From positions 1-23,717 of the forward strand of contig JANJUA010000125.1 of assembly GCA_024710825.1 (NCBI GenBank): a stretch of DNA of 23,717 nucleotides, read 5' to 3'. Every line of letters starts with the position of its first letter. Position 1 is the first letter of the stretch. A model generated the notes under the pieces. It made no database searches. It was not told the origin of the DNA and saw nothing but the letters and a program-made list of their open reading frames with translations. A program made the translations under genes and the position numbers. Shown piece after piece: positions 6,859-13,848 of the stretch. The stretch is from Solirubrobacteraceae bacterium. Its GTDB lineage: Bacteria > Actinomycetota > Thermoleophilia > Solirubrobacterales > Solirubrobacteraceae.

Positions 6859-7943
6859 GCCAGCTCCGCGCGCAGCGCCTCCACGAGCCGCTCGCGCGCC
6901 TCGGGTCGAGCGCCCTCGCCCATCACCCCGATGCGCCACACGCGGCCGGCGAGCGGGCCGAGACCACCGCTGATCTCGATGTCGTGGCGCAGCAGCAGCG
7001 CGCGCCGCACGGCCGCCTCGTCGATGCCCTCCGGCACGCGCACGCAGAGCAGCGAGGCGAGCTGCTCGCCCTCGGGCGCGAGGCGCTCGAAGCCGAGCTC
7101 GCGCAGCTCGTCGAGCAGCTCCTCGTGCGCGTCCGCGTGGCGCTCCCAGCGCTCGGGAAGGCCCTCCTCCAGCACGATCGCCAGCGCTTCGTCGAGCGCG
7201 TAGACGAGGTTGATGGGCGCGGTGTGGTGGTAGGCCCGCGCGGCCTCGCCCGGCGTCCAGTAGCCGAGCAGCAGCGTCAGGTCGAAGTACCACGAGCGCC
7301 CGGGCCGCAGGCGCTCGAGCGCGCGCGGGCCGACTGTGAGCGGCGCCAGCCCGGGCGGTGCGTTCAGGCACTTCTGCGTCCCGCTGAAGGCCACGTCGAC
7401 GCCCTCGGCGTCGATCGCGATCGGCGCGCCCGCCAGCGACGTCACGCAGTCGACCAGCAGCAGCGCGTCGACGGCGCGGCACGCGTCCGCGAGCCCGTCG
7501 AGCGGCTGGCGCACGCCGGTGGACGTCTCGCCGTGCACGACGAACAGCGCGGCGGTGCGGTCGTCGACGGCCTCCAGCAGGCGCTCGGTCGGGATCGCGC
7601 GCCCCCACTCACCCTCGACGACGACCACGTCGGCCCCGTTGCGGCCCAGCTCGTCGGCCATCCGCTGGCCGAAGAGCCCGTTCACGCCGCAGACGACGCG
7701 GTCGCCCGGGCGCACGAAGTTGACGACCATCGCCTCCATGCCCGCGCTGCCGGTTCCGCTGATCGGCAGCGTCACGTCGTTGGACGTGAGCAGCACGTCG
7801 CGCAGCCGCGCGCGGCAGCGGTCCATGATCTCGGCGAACACGGGATCGAGATGGCCGATCGTCGGCTGGGCGAGCGCGTCGAGCACGCGCCGCGGCACGG
7901 GGGAGGGGCCTGAGCCCAGCAGCAGCCGCTCGGGAACGCTCAC
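6855..7943 (-). CDS. PLP aminotransferase, alanine/serine-glyoxylate type (class V)
   Basis: A 362-residue class-V aminotransferase. It opens with LLLGSGPSPVPRRVLDAL, the substrate-loop signature of alanine-, serine- or ureidoglycine-glyoxylate aminotransferases. SGTGSAGMEA (62-71) is the phosphate-binding region, LLVDCVTSLAG (162-172) contains the Asp that contacts the PLP nitrogen, and SGTQKCLNAPPG (187-198) carries the Schiff-base lysine K191. It probably moves an amino group to glyoxylate, making glycine. The GTG start at 7943 overlaps the preceding stop (GTGA); an upstream ATG at 7967 exists, but the conserved N-terminus and coupling favour GTG. The downstream M29 peptidase is coupled in the same way. 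Exact donor cannot be read from sequence. Confidence 0.88.
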   Translation of the reverse strand: MSVPERLLLGSGPSPVPRRVLDALAQPTIGHLDPVFAEIMDRCRARLRDVLLTSNDVTLPISGTGSAGMEAMVVNFVRPGDRVVCGVNGLFGQRMADELGRNGADVVVVEGEWGRAIPTERLLEAVDDRTAALFVVHGETSTGVRQPLDGLADACRAVDALLLVDCVTSLAGAPIAIDAEGVDVAFSGTQKCLNAPPGLAPLTVGPRALERLRPGRSWYFDLTLLLGYWTPGEAARAYHHTAPINLVYALDEALAIVLEEGLPERWERHADAHEELLDELRELGFERLAPEGEQLASLLCVRVPEGIDEAAVRRALLLRHDIEISGGLGPLAGRVWRIGVMGEGARPEARERLVEALRAELA

Positions 7944-8284
7944 GGCGCGGCCACCTCCGGGAACCACTCGGCGACGTGCTCGCGCAGCACGCGCCGGATC
8001 CAGGCGCGCTCGTCGGTGGAGGCCGCCCGGAAGCGGGCGAGCAGCTCCTTCTGGCGCTCGATCGGGAGGTCATGGATGGTCCAGCGCACAGCCAGCCTTT
8101 CGAAGAGGAACTCCACCTGCCGCTGCCACGCATCCTCGCGCACGCCGCCGATCGACGCGTACTCCCTGCGCGTCTTGGGGCTCATCGCGCCGCGCAGCTC
8201 CAGGACGCCGAAGTCGTCGCTCGCGTACGCGCTCGTGGGGGCCGTCGGCTGATCGGCTGATCGTCGGCGGTTGCGTCGGCCCAC
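7940..8284 (-). CDS. Small conserved-looking protein of unknown function
   Basis: I do not recognise this family. From GTG 8284 it has 114 residues; from ATG 8185 it has 81 (MSPKTRREYASIGG onward). The C-terminal part is helical, charged and tryptophan-rich (VREDAWQRQVEFLFERL, RAWIRRVLREHVAEWFPEV) and looks like a soluble small regulator or adaptor. Codons just upstream of ATG 8185 (ASDDFGVLELRGA) share the strong GC3 bias of real genes, so I favour GTG 8284, two bases after the upstream stop. An 8-bp tandem duplication (8246-8261) and rarer codons near that GTG weaken the choice. Its stop overlaps the aminotransferase GTG, so it is translated as part of the operon. Confidence 0.6.
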   Translation of the reverse strand: MGRRNRRRSADQPTAPTSAYASDDFGVLELRGAMSPKTRREYASIGGVREDAWQRQVEFLFERLAVRWTIHDLPIERQKELLARFRAASTDERAWIRRVLREHVAEWFPEVAAP

Positions 8285-8286
8285 GA

Positions 8287-9510
8287 TCAGGTGGTCGCCG
8301 CCGCGTGCTCGAGCTGCGCGCGGACGTCGCCGGTCACGGGCTCGGCGTGGCCCGGCCACGCCGCCGCGGGCTCGAGCGCCGCGAGCTTGCGCAGCGAGGC
8401 TCGCGCCTGCTCGGTGTCGAGGTTGAACGCGGCGAGCGGCACGCGCGGCCCGCCGCGCCGCGAGGTCTGCGGGTCGAGCGTGTAGAAGCCGTCGCTGACC
8501 AGCGCCAGCCGGTCGGACTCGCGCCACAGCGCGATCAACCCGGGCGAGTGGCCCGGGATGTGGACGACGCGGAAGCCGGCGACCTCGTCGCCCTCCTCGA
8601 CGGTCCCGGCGATGTCGACCGGCCCACCGTCCCACATCCGCAGCAGGCGCGGGTAGGCGACGCGGCTGAGCGGGTTGAGCTTGCCGTAGTCGAAGTAGTG
8701 CACGCCGCCGTCGCCCTCGGCGTCCGCGCGGTCGGCCGGGTGGCAGAGCACGGGCGCGCCGAGCCCGGGCGCCGCGCCCCGGTGGTCGGGATGGGCGTGG
8801 CCGAGCACGACGCGGCGGATGCCGCCGAGGCGGATCGCCGCGGTGACGATCCCGGGCGCCATCGCGCTGATCGCGGCGTCGAAGACCGTCACGCCGTCGT
8901 CGTCGGCCAGCAGGAAGACGTTGAACTCCTTGGTGGGAATTCCGCCGCGGAGGACCCAGACGCCCTCGGCGATCTCCTCGGGCGCGGCGACGATGTGCGA
9001 CGTCAGGCGCGTCTTGGCGTTCAACGCCCGCTCCATGCGCCGCTGCGTCGTCGAGCCGTCGGGCGGCAGCAGGCCGAGCTGGCGGGCGACGGTCAGGCCG
9101 TCGAGGTAGGCGTCGTTGTCGACCAGGAGCCCGTCGCCCACGACGAAGTTGTCGACGATCTCGAGGTCGATCCGCGCCCCGTTCGGCGCGATCCCGTTCC
9201 ACGGCGCCTCGCCGGCGAACGTCCCGGTCATGCGCGAGCGGATCGTGCAGCGCTCGCCCTCGGCCGTGCACGAGAGCTCCTCGAGCCGCAGGTCGGGGAA
9301 CGCCGCGATCAGGCCGCCGAAGTAGTCGCGCACCCCCTCGGGCGCGACCGCGTCGACCTGCCCGTGGATCCTGTCGCGGCCGCCCGGTGCCCAGCACGCG
9401 ACGGCGGCGTCGAGGTCGTGCCGGGAGAGCGCCTCGAGGTAGCGCCGCGCGACCTTCGCGGACGTCGCCTTGGACGCTCGCGGCTTGGCCGGCTCGTCGG
9501 TGGTCGCCAC
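8287..9510 (-). CDS. NTF2/SnoaL-like domain fused to an MBL-fold hydrolase
   Basis: A 407-residue two-domain protein. Residues ~16-145 (RRYLEALSRHDLDAAVACW, GVRDYFGGLIAAFPDLRLEE) fit the NTF2-like/SnoaL ester-cyclase fold, a small-molecule pocket. Residues ~175-400 are a metallo-beta-lactamase domain with GHAHPDHRG (H238, H240, D242, H243), HIPGH (H321), VSDGFY (D340) and WPGH (H388). The full metal site suggests an active hydrolase, with the N-terminal domain perhaps binding the substrate or a related ligand. The GTG start (9510) follows a TAGACT box by 8 nt. It heads the four-gene operon and diverges from another MBL gene with a 23-bp spacer. Substrate unknown. Confidence 0.85.
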   Translation of the reverse strand: MATTDEPAKPRASKATSAKVARRYLEALSRHDLDAAVACWAPGGRDRIHGQVDAVAPEGVRDYFGGLIAAFPDLRLEELSCTAEGERCTIRSRMTGTFAGEAPWNGIAPNGARIDLEIVDNFVVGDGLLVDNDAYLDGLTVARQLGLLPPDGSTTQRRMERALNAKTRLTSHIVAAPEEIAEGVWVLRGGIPTKEFNVFLLADDDGVTVFDAAISAMAPGIVTAAIRLGGIRRVVLGHAHPDHRGAAPGLGAPVLCHPADRADAEGDGGVHYFDYGKLNPLSRVAYPRLLRMWDGGPVDIAGTVEEGDEVAGFRVVHIPGHSPGLIALWRESDRLALVSDGFYTLDPQTSRRGGPRVPLAAFNLDTEQARASLRKLAALEPAAAWPGHAEPVTGDVRAQLEHAAATT

Positions 9511-9518
9511 GACCTGGC

Positions 9519-9524
9519 AGTCTA
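9519..9524 (-). promoter_or_regulatory. -10 box for the leftward four-gene operon
   Basis: TAGACT on the minus strand ends 8 nt before GTG 9510, consistent with a leaderless mRNA. It overlaps a TCTAGA palindrome in the 23-bp divergent spacer, so the rightward MBL gene may use an overlapping but weaker box. The two promoters probably compete. Confidence 0.4.
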
Positions 9525-9533
9525 GACCGCCAG

Positions 9534-10541
9534 ATGACGACGCCGGCCCGCAAGCGCGAGCTCGGCCGCGGCGAGCGGGTGCTGCCGGGCGTGTGGCGCC
9601 TGCGCCTGCCGCTCCCGTGGCCGGGGATCCCGCACGTCAACGCCTGGGCGGTGGCGGCGGGCAGCGGCATCGTGCTGTTCGACTGCGGCATGCACGAGCC
9701 GGGCTCGCTGGCGCATCTGGAGCGGGCGCTGGCGATGGTCAACCTGCGGCTGGACTCGGTGCGCCTGCTCGTCTGCACGCACGCGCACGCCGACCACTAC
9801 GGCCAGGCGGCGACGATCGTCGAGCGCACCGGCTGCCAGCTGTGGATGCACCCCAACCACGGTCACGCCAGCCGCGCCGCCACCGATCCGCAGGCGTGGC
9901 TGGAGCAGCGCCTGGAGATCGCGCGTCAGAGCGGGGTCTCCGCGGAGGCGCTGCGCCGCTACGCGCAGGAGCGCAAGAGCGCCGACACGGGCATCGCCGC
10001 GTACGTCGAGCCCGACCGCGACCTCGTCGAGGGCGTCACCGTCGCGACCGACCTCGGCGACTGGCACGTGGTGGAGACGCCCGGCCACGCGCCGTCGCAC
10101 GTCTGCCTGTTCCAGCCCGAGCGGCGGCTGCTGATCTCCGGCGACCACCTGCTCGGGCGCATCGCGCTCTTCTTCGACTACGGCTTCACGCCCGACCCGG
10201 TGGGGGAGTTCCTGGAGTCGCTGGAGAAGGTCGAGGACCTGGACGCGCGGCTCTGCCTGGCCGGCCACGGACGCGCCTTCACCGACGTGCGCGCGCACGT
10301 CCACGGCAACCGGAAGCTGGTCGCCGAGCGCGTGCAGAGGGTGCTCGACGCGATCTCGGTCGACCCGCTGACGGTCGTCGAGATCGTTCCGCACGTCTAC
10401 GGCCAGGCGGCCACCGCGCTGACGGCGGCCTGGTGGATCCAGGAGACCGCCTGCTACCTCCAGCACCTGGAGATGACCGGGCGCGCGTCGCGCGCGGCGT
10501 CGGGCCGGTCGGGCGTGGAGCGCTGGTCCGCCATACCTTGA
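9534..10541 (+). CDS. MBL-fold hydrolase with C-terminal winged-helix-like region
   Basis: A 335-residue MBL protein with THAHADHYG (H83, H85, D87, H88), TPGH (H185), SGDHLL (D204) and AGHGRAF (H245). The C-terminal ~75 residues (RVQRVLDAISVDPLTVVEI, HVYG, AAWWIQETACYLQHLEMTG) resemble the helical tail of LACTB2-type MBL hydrolases. ATG 9534 precedes MTTPARKREL. Its TGA (10539-10541) lies inside the palindrome that covers the metF promoter, so the 3' end of this gene and the metF control site share DNA. The protein has no signal peptide. Substrate cannot be predicted; thioester or ester hydrolysis is a guess from the fold. Confidence 0.83.
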   Translation: MTTPARKRELGRGERVLPGVWRLRLPLPWPGIPHVNAWAVAAGSGIVLFDCGMHEPGSLAHLERALAMVNLRLDSVRLLVCTHAHADHYGQAATIVERTGCQLWMHPNHGHASRAATDPQAWLEQRLEIARQSGVSAEALRRYAQERKSADTGIAAYVEPDRDLVEGVTVATDLGDWHVVETPGHAPSHVCLFQPERRLLISGDHLLGRIALFFDYGFTPDPVGEFLESLEKVEDLDARLCLAGHGRAFTDVRAHVHGNRKLVAERVQRVLDAISVDPLTVVEIVPHVYGQAATALTAAWWIQETACYLQHLEMTGRASRAASGRSGVERWSAIP

Positions 10542-10557
10542 CACGACCGTGTCAAGG
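10536..10557. promoter_or_regulatory. 22-bp perfect palindrome, operator of metF
   Basis: Arms CCTTGACACG and CGTGTCAAGG are perfect inverted copies separated by 2 bp. The site overlaps the probable metF -35 and the stop codon of the upstream gene. A dimeric repressor or MerR-type activator could bind it. It has too small a loop to be a normal terminator hairpin. Confidence 0.7.
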
Positions 10558-10569
10558 TTGTGGTACGGT
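10538..10569 (+). promoter_or_regulatory. metF promoter (TTGACA, 20 bp, TACGGT)
   Basis: TTGACA (10538-10543) and TACGGT (10564-10569) are separated by 20 bp, longer than the usual 17. The -10 ends 7 nt before the metF ATG, so the mRNA should be leaderless. A long spacer with a palindrome is typical of MerR-family-controlled promoters, though here the palindrome includes the -35. Confidence 0.5.
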
Positions 10570-10576
10570 GCCCGCG

Positions 10577-11485
10577 ATGCGCATCGACGACCTGTTCGGC
10601 CGAGAGGATCCCGTCTTCTCGTTCGAGTTCTTCCCGCCGAAGACGCCCGAGGGGCACGCCAACCTCTTCCGCGCCGTCGAGGAGCTGCGGGCGCTCGACC
10701 CCGCCTTTGTCTCGGTCACCTACGGAGCGGGCGGCTCGACGCGCGACACCACCATCGACCTCGTGACGCGGATCCGCCGCGACTACGGCCTGGAGGCGAT
10801 GGCGCACTTCACCTGCGTCGGCGCCACGGTCGACGAGCTGCGCGCCACGCTCGACGGCTTCCGCGCGGCGGGCGTCGAGAACGTCCTCGCCCTGCGCGGA
10901 GACCCGCCGGCGGGCGAGACCGAATGGCGGGCGACCGAGGGCGGCCTCGAGCACTCCTCCCAGCTCGTCGACCTCATCGCCGCCGACTACGACTTCGCGA
11001 TCGCGGGCGCCTGCTTCCCCGAGACGCACATCCACGCCGCCAGCCCCGACGACGACCTGCGCCACCTCAAGGAGAAGGTCGACGCGGGCGTGTCGTTCCT
11101 CATCACGCAGCTGTTCTTCGACAACGCGGTCTACGAGGACTTCGTCGCACGCGCGCGCGCCATCGGGATCGACGTGCCGATCGTGCCGGGCATCATGCCG
11201 ATCACCAACGTCTCCCAGATCGAGCGGATCACCCAGCTCTGCGGCTCCGACCTACCGGCCGACCTGCGCGCGCAGCTCGACGCGCGCGCGGAGGATGCCG
11301 AGGCGGTGCTCGACTTCGGCGTCGCCTACGCGACGCTCCAGTGCGCCGAGCTGCTGGCGATGGGCGCGCCGGGCGTGCACTTCTACACGCTCAACCGGTC
11401 TCCGGCCACGCGCGCCATCCTCTCCGCGCTGAAGCTCTCGCGGCCGTGGGACCGCGCCCGCCACGTGCTCGTCCGCAGCGCGTGA
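10577..11485 (+). CDS. metF: Methylenetetrahydrofolate reductase
   Basis: A 302-residue FAD enzyme reducing 5,10-methylene-THF to 5-methyl-THF, the methyl donor for methionine synthesis. Motifs in order are FSFEFFPPKT (catalytic E17), SVTYGAGGST, LALRGDPP, AGACFPETH, FLITQLFFDN, PIVPGIMPI and GVHFYTLNRS. Length matches bacterial MetF and no eukaryote-style regulatory domain is present. ATG 10577 fits the family N-terminus and the leaderless promoter. A perfect palindrome over the promoter implies dedicated control. The gene is convergent with a small unknown gene, with 1 bp between the stop codons. Confidence 0.96.
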   Translation: MRIDDLFGREDPVFSFEFFPPKTPEGHANLFRAVEELRALDPAFVSVTYGAGGSTRDTTIDLVTRIRRDYGLEAMAHFTCVGATVDELRATLDGFRAAGVENVLALRGDPPAGETEWRATEGGLEHSSQLVDLIAADYDFAIAGACFPETHIHAASPDDDLRHLKEKVDAGVSFLITQLFFDNAVYEDFVARARAIGIDVPIVPGIMPITNVSQIERITQLCGSDLPADLRAQLDARAEDAEAVLDFGVAYATLQCAELLAMGAPGVHFYTLNRSPATRAILSALKLSRPWDRARHVLVRSA

Positions 11486-11486
11486 G

Positions 11487-11762
11487 TCAGGGCTCGACCG
11501 GCAGGTTGGTGGCCGACATCGGCCGCCCGTCCGCCGACGTGTAGCTGACGTCGACCGAGTCGTGGGAGCGGTAGGTGCCGATGCCCCACGCGCCCAGGAA
11601 CCAGCGCCAGAAGCCGAGCCGGCCCTCCTGCGCCAGATCCGCCGCGAAGCGCAGCTCCCCCTCGCGGACGACGTAGTCGGCCCCCTCCCGCTGGAGGACG
11701 CCGTTGACGTAGACGTCGAAGGGAGCTTCGACTCCGGGCGGAAGGCGGACCACCGACGGCAT
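11487..11762 (-). CDS. Small protein of unknown function
   Basis: A 91-residue protein I cannot assign. The stretch FDVYVNGVLQREGADYVV (15-32) resembles the strand-turn pattern found in some phage tail and receptor-binding proteins, but the similarity is short. A tryptophan-rich section follows (RLGFWRWFLGAWGIGTYRS, 48-66), then a polar tail. There is no signal peptide or clear membrane helix, though the Trp-rich section might touch a membrane. The ATG is supported by a TACGAT box 9 nt upstream, and codon bias matches its neighbours, so I think it is a real gene. It diverges from the YgjP-like peptidase gene. Confidence 0.72.
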   Translation of the reverse strand: MPSVVRLPPGVEAPFDVYVNGVLQREGADYVVREGELRFAADLAQEGRLGFWRWFLGAWGIGTYRSHDSVDVSYTSADGRPMSATNLPVEP

Positions 11763-11771
11763 GCGCTCGCG

Positions 11772-11777
11772 ATCGTA
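11772..11777 (-). promoter_or_regulatory. -10 box for the 91-residue unknown gene
   Basis: TACGAT on the minus strand ends 9 nt before ATG 11762. It shares a 48-bp divergent spacer with the rightward TAGATT box. Confidence 0.38.
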
Positions 11778-11796
11778 CGCCAGCTGCCGCGGCCCG

Positions 11797-11802
11797 TAGA
11801 TT
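11797..11802 (+). promoter_or_regulatory. -10 box for the YgjP/PfkB/membrane-protein operon
   Basis: TAGATT ends 8 nt before ATG 11811. No Shine-Dalgarno sequence is present, so a leaderless transcript is likely. Confidence 0.42.
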
Positions 11803-11810
11803 CAGGGTCG

Positions 11811-12470
11811 ATGGGAGAGATCGCCTACTCGATCCGCCGCTCGGCGCGTGCGCGGCGCGTGCGCGTGTCCGTCGACCCGCACGCGGGCGTCGAGGTGGTG
11901 CTGCCCACGCGGACGCCCGAGCGCGAGGCCGAGCGGGCGGTGGTGGCGCTGCGCGGGTGGATCGAGCGGCGACTGGAGGAGGCCGAGGCGGTGCGCGCCC
12001 GGATCGCCGCCCGCGGCGGCACCGTGCCGTACCTCGGCGTCGACCTGGTCCTCGTCCCCGAGGCCGGCCGCACGCGGGTGCGCCGTCGCGGCGCCGCCCT
12101 GCACGTCCCGGCGGACGGCGACGAGCAGCGGGCGGCGCTGGAGCGCTGGTATCGCCGCCAGGCCCGCGAGGAGATCGGGCCCCGGCTGGACCGGGCGGCG
12201 GCCGCCGTCGGCCGTCCCTACGCGACGCTCTCGATCCGGGCCCAGCGCACCCGCTGGGGCTCGTGCTCGTCCACGGGGGCGATGAGCTTCAACTGGCGCC
12301 TGCTCCTCGCGCCCGAGCCCGTGCTCGACTACGTGGTCTGGCACGAGGCGTGCCATCTTGCCGTCATGGACCACTCGCCGCGCTTCTGGGCGCTCGTCGC
12401 GCATCACTGCCCGGCCTACGCCGAGCCGCGGCGCTGGCTGCGCCGCCACGGCCAGACGCTGGTCCTGTGA
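11811..12470 (+). CDS. YgjP-like zinc metallopeptidase (DUF45/M48-related)
   Basis: A 219-residue protein of the YgjP/DUF45 family. The core has QRTRWGSCSSTGAMSFNWRL (145-164), then WHEACHLAVMDHSPRFW, where H178-E179-x-x-H182 is the gluzincin-type zinc motif and H188 a likely third ligand. The N-terminal ~70 residues are an Arg-rich beta segment typical of the family (IRRSARARRVRVSV). The E. coli relative is poorly characterised, and no substrate can be named. No signal peptide or membrane helix is seen, so it is probably cytosolic. Its TGA overlaps the GTG of a PfkB-family kinase, making a three-gene coupled operon. Confidence 0.87.
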   Translation: MGEIAYSIRRSARARRVRVSVDPHAGVEVVLPTRTPEREAERAVVALRGWIERRLEEAEAVRARIAARGGTVPYLGVDLVLVPEAGRTRVRRRGAALHVPADGDEQRAALERWYRRQAREEIGPRLDRAAAAVGRPYATLSIRAQRTRWGSCSSTGAMSFNWRLLLAPEPVLDYVVWHEACHLAVMDHSPRFWALVAHHCPAYAEPRRWLRRHGQTLVL

Positions 12471-13306
12471 ACGTCGGCGTCGTCGGCCACGTGGAGTGGG
12501 TCGAGTTCGCGGTCGTCGACCGGCTGCCGCGGGTCGGCGAGATCATCCACGCCTCCGAGGCCTTCGTCGAAGCGGGCGGCGGGGGCGCGGTCGCCGCGGT
12601 CCAGATGGCGCGGCTGCTGGGCGGAGCGCCGTTCTTCACCGTGGTGGGCTCCGACGCCCTCGGACGGCGGGCCGCCGCGCGCCTGCGCGAGCTCGGCGTG
12701 ACGCTGCACCACGCGGTGCTCGATCGACCGCAGCGGCGCGGCTTCGCCTACCTCACCGCCGATCACGAGCGCACGATCACCGTGATCGGCGAGCGGATGG
12801 TCCCCGGCGGCGACGACCCGATCCCGTGGGAGCTCACCGCCGCGCTCGACGGCGTCTACGTCACCGGGGGCGACGCCGCGGCCGTGCGCCACGCCCGTGC
12901 GGCGAAGGTGGTCGTCGCCACGCCGCGCGCCGCGCCGGGGCTCGTCGAGGCGGGGGTGGGGCTCGACGCGCTCGTCATGAGCGCCACGGACGCCAACGAG
13001 CAGGGCGTCGTCGAGCGGCTGGACCCGCTGCCCGACCTCGTGGTCAGCACGCGCGGCAGCAGGGGCGGGGGCTGGGCGGCCCGCGACGGCCGGACCGGGA
13101 GCTGGCACGCGGCGCCGCTCACCGCCGAGCCCGTCGACGCCTACGGCTGCGGCGACTCGTTCGCGGCCGGGCTGACGATGGCGCTCGCCGCCGGGCTCGA
13201 GGCGGGCGCGGCGCTCGACTACGCGGCACGGCTGGCCGCGACGGTGCTCACCGGCCGCGGGCCGTACGGGGCGCCGATCGAGGCGCTGGGGCCGCCGGTG
13301 CCGTGA
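12467..13306 (+). CDS. PfkB/ribokinase-family carbohydrate kinase
   Basis: A 279-residue ribokinase-fold protein. It starts VNVGVVGHVEWVEF, has the Gly-rich substrate region VEAGGGGAVAAVQMARLLGG (34-53) and the C-terminal PfkB signature DAYGCGDSFAAGL (224-236), where D230 is the catalytic base. The canonical signature is D-T-x-G-A-G-D; here it is D-A-Y-G-C-G-D, a mild departure. Substrate may be a sugar or nucleoside. The GTG start overlaps the YgjP stop and its own TGA overlaps the next GTG, so all three genes are likely translated as a unit. An alternate upstream frame is open but is a GC artefact. Confidence 0.85.
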   Translation: MNVGVVGHVEWVEFAVVDRLPRVGEIIHASEAFVEAGGGGAVAAVQMARLLGGAPFFTVVGSDALGRRAAARLRELGVTLHHAVLDRPQRRGFAYLTADHERTITVIGERMVPGGDDPIPWELTAALDGVYVTGGDAAAVRHARAAKVVVATPRAAPGLVEAGVGLDALVMSATDANEQGVVERLDPLPDLVVSTRGSRGGGWAARDGRTGSWHAAPLTAEPVDAYGCGDSFAAGLTMALAAGLEAGAALDYAARLAATVLTGRGPYGAPIEALGPPVP

Positions 13307-13494
13307 CCCCGGTCGCCGCCCGCCGGCTGCTGCTCGCCTCGGCCGTCCTCGGGCTGGTGCTGTGCGTCGTGGGCGCGCTGGTCGAGCGCACGGACCTCAC
13401 GACGCCGATGGCGGTGGGGCTCGTCATGGGCGCGACGGCGATCGACGTCCGCGCGCGCGGCGAGGACCGGCGTCGGCGGCGCCGCGAGCCCTAG
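13303..13494 (+). CDS. Small two-helix membrane protein
   Basis: A 63-residue protein with two hydrophobic segments, RLLLASAVLGLVLCVVGALV (8-27) and PMAVGLVMGATAIDV (35-49), and a very basic tail (DRRRRRREP) that should stay in the cytosol. No family is recognised. GTG 13303 overlaps the stop of the PfkB kinase. Its TAG (13492-13494) shares the palindromic CTAG with the stop of the convergent gene on the other strand, so the two coding regions overlap by 4 bp. The tight coupling supports it as a real gene. Confidence 0.7.
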   Translation: MTPVAARRLLLASAVLGLVLCVVGALVERTDLTTPMAVGLVMGATAIDVRARGEDRRRRRREP

Positions 13495-13838
13495 CCGCGC
13501 AGGGCGCGCCTGAGGGCCTCGACCGCGTCCTCGCCCGGCTCGCGCTCCACCACGCGCCGGCTCACGCGGCCGGTCCACGGCTCGGCGGAGCCGTCGCCGC
13601 GGAGGTCGACGCCCGCATGAACCTTGGCGAGAAGCCGCTGCGGTCCGGACAGCTCGGCCCGCACCGCGATCTGCGCCACGGGCGCGATCTCGCGCGCGAA
13701 CGCCCGCGCCGGGCCGCGGCGGACGTCGCCGCCCTCGTCCACGGTGCGGGCGAGGGCGGCGAGCGCGTCGTCGAGCGCCCCGAAGCGCTCCTTCGTCACC
13801 TTCGAGCCGCGCCGGACCTTGAGCGTCCAGCGCGCCAT
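13491..13838 (-). CDS. Unknown 115-residue protein downstream of gltA
   Basis: A soluble, basic-acidic protein starting MARWTLKVRRGSKVTKERFG, with a probable helix at ~20-35 (ALDDALAALARTVDEGG) and a C-terminal helix EDAVEALRRALRG. The opening looks like a beta strand and turn, and QIAVRAEL, KVHAGVDLRG may be further strands, suggesting a small alpha/beta fold. I do not recognise the family. It lies 10 bp after the gltA stop with no room for a promoter, so it is probably co-transcribed with citrate synthase. Its stop overlaps the convergent stop in a shared CTAG. Confidence 0.7.
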   Translation of the reverse strand: MARWTLKVRRGSKVTKERFGALDDALAALARTVDEGGDVRRGPARAFAREIAPVAQIAVRAELSGPQRLLAKVHAGVDLRGDGSAEPWTGRVSRRVVEREPGEDAVEALRRALRG

Positions 13839-13848
13839 CGGGAGCCGG

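Noticed and set aside
8246..8261. An 8-bp tandem duplication (CGGCTGAT twice) near the start of the small operon gene, possibly a frameshift.
   Set aside because: Removing one copy does not produce a better start codon or frame, so it is only noted as a reason for doubt about GTG 8284.
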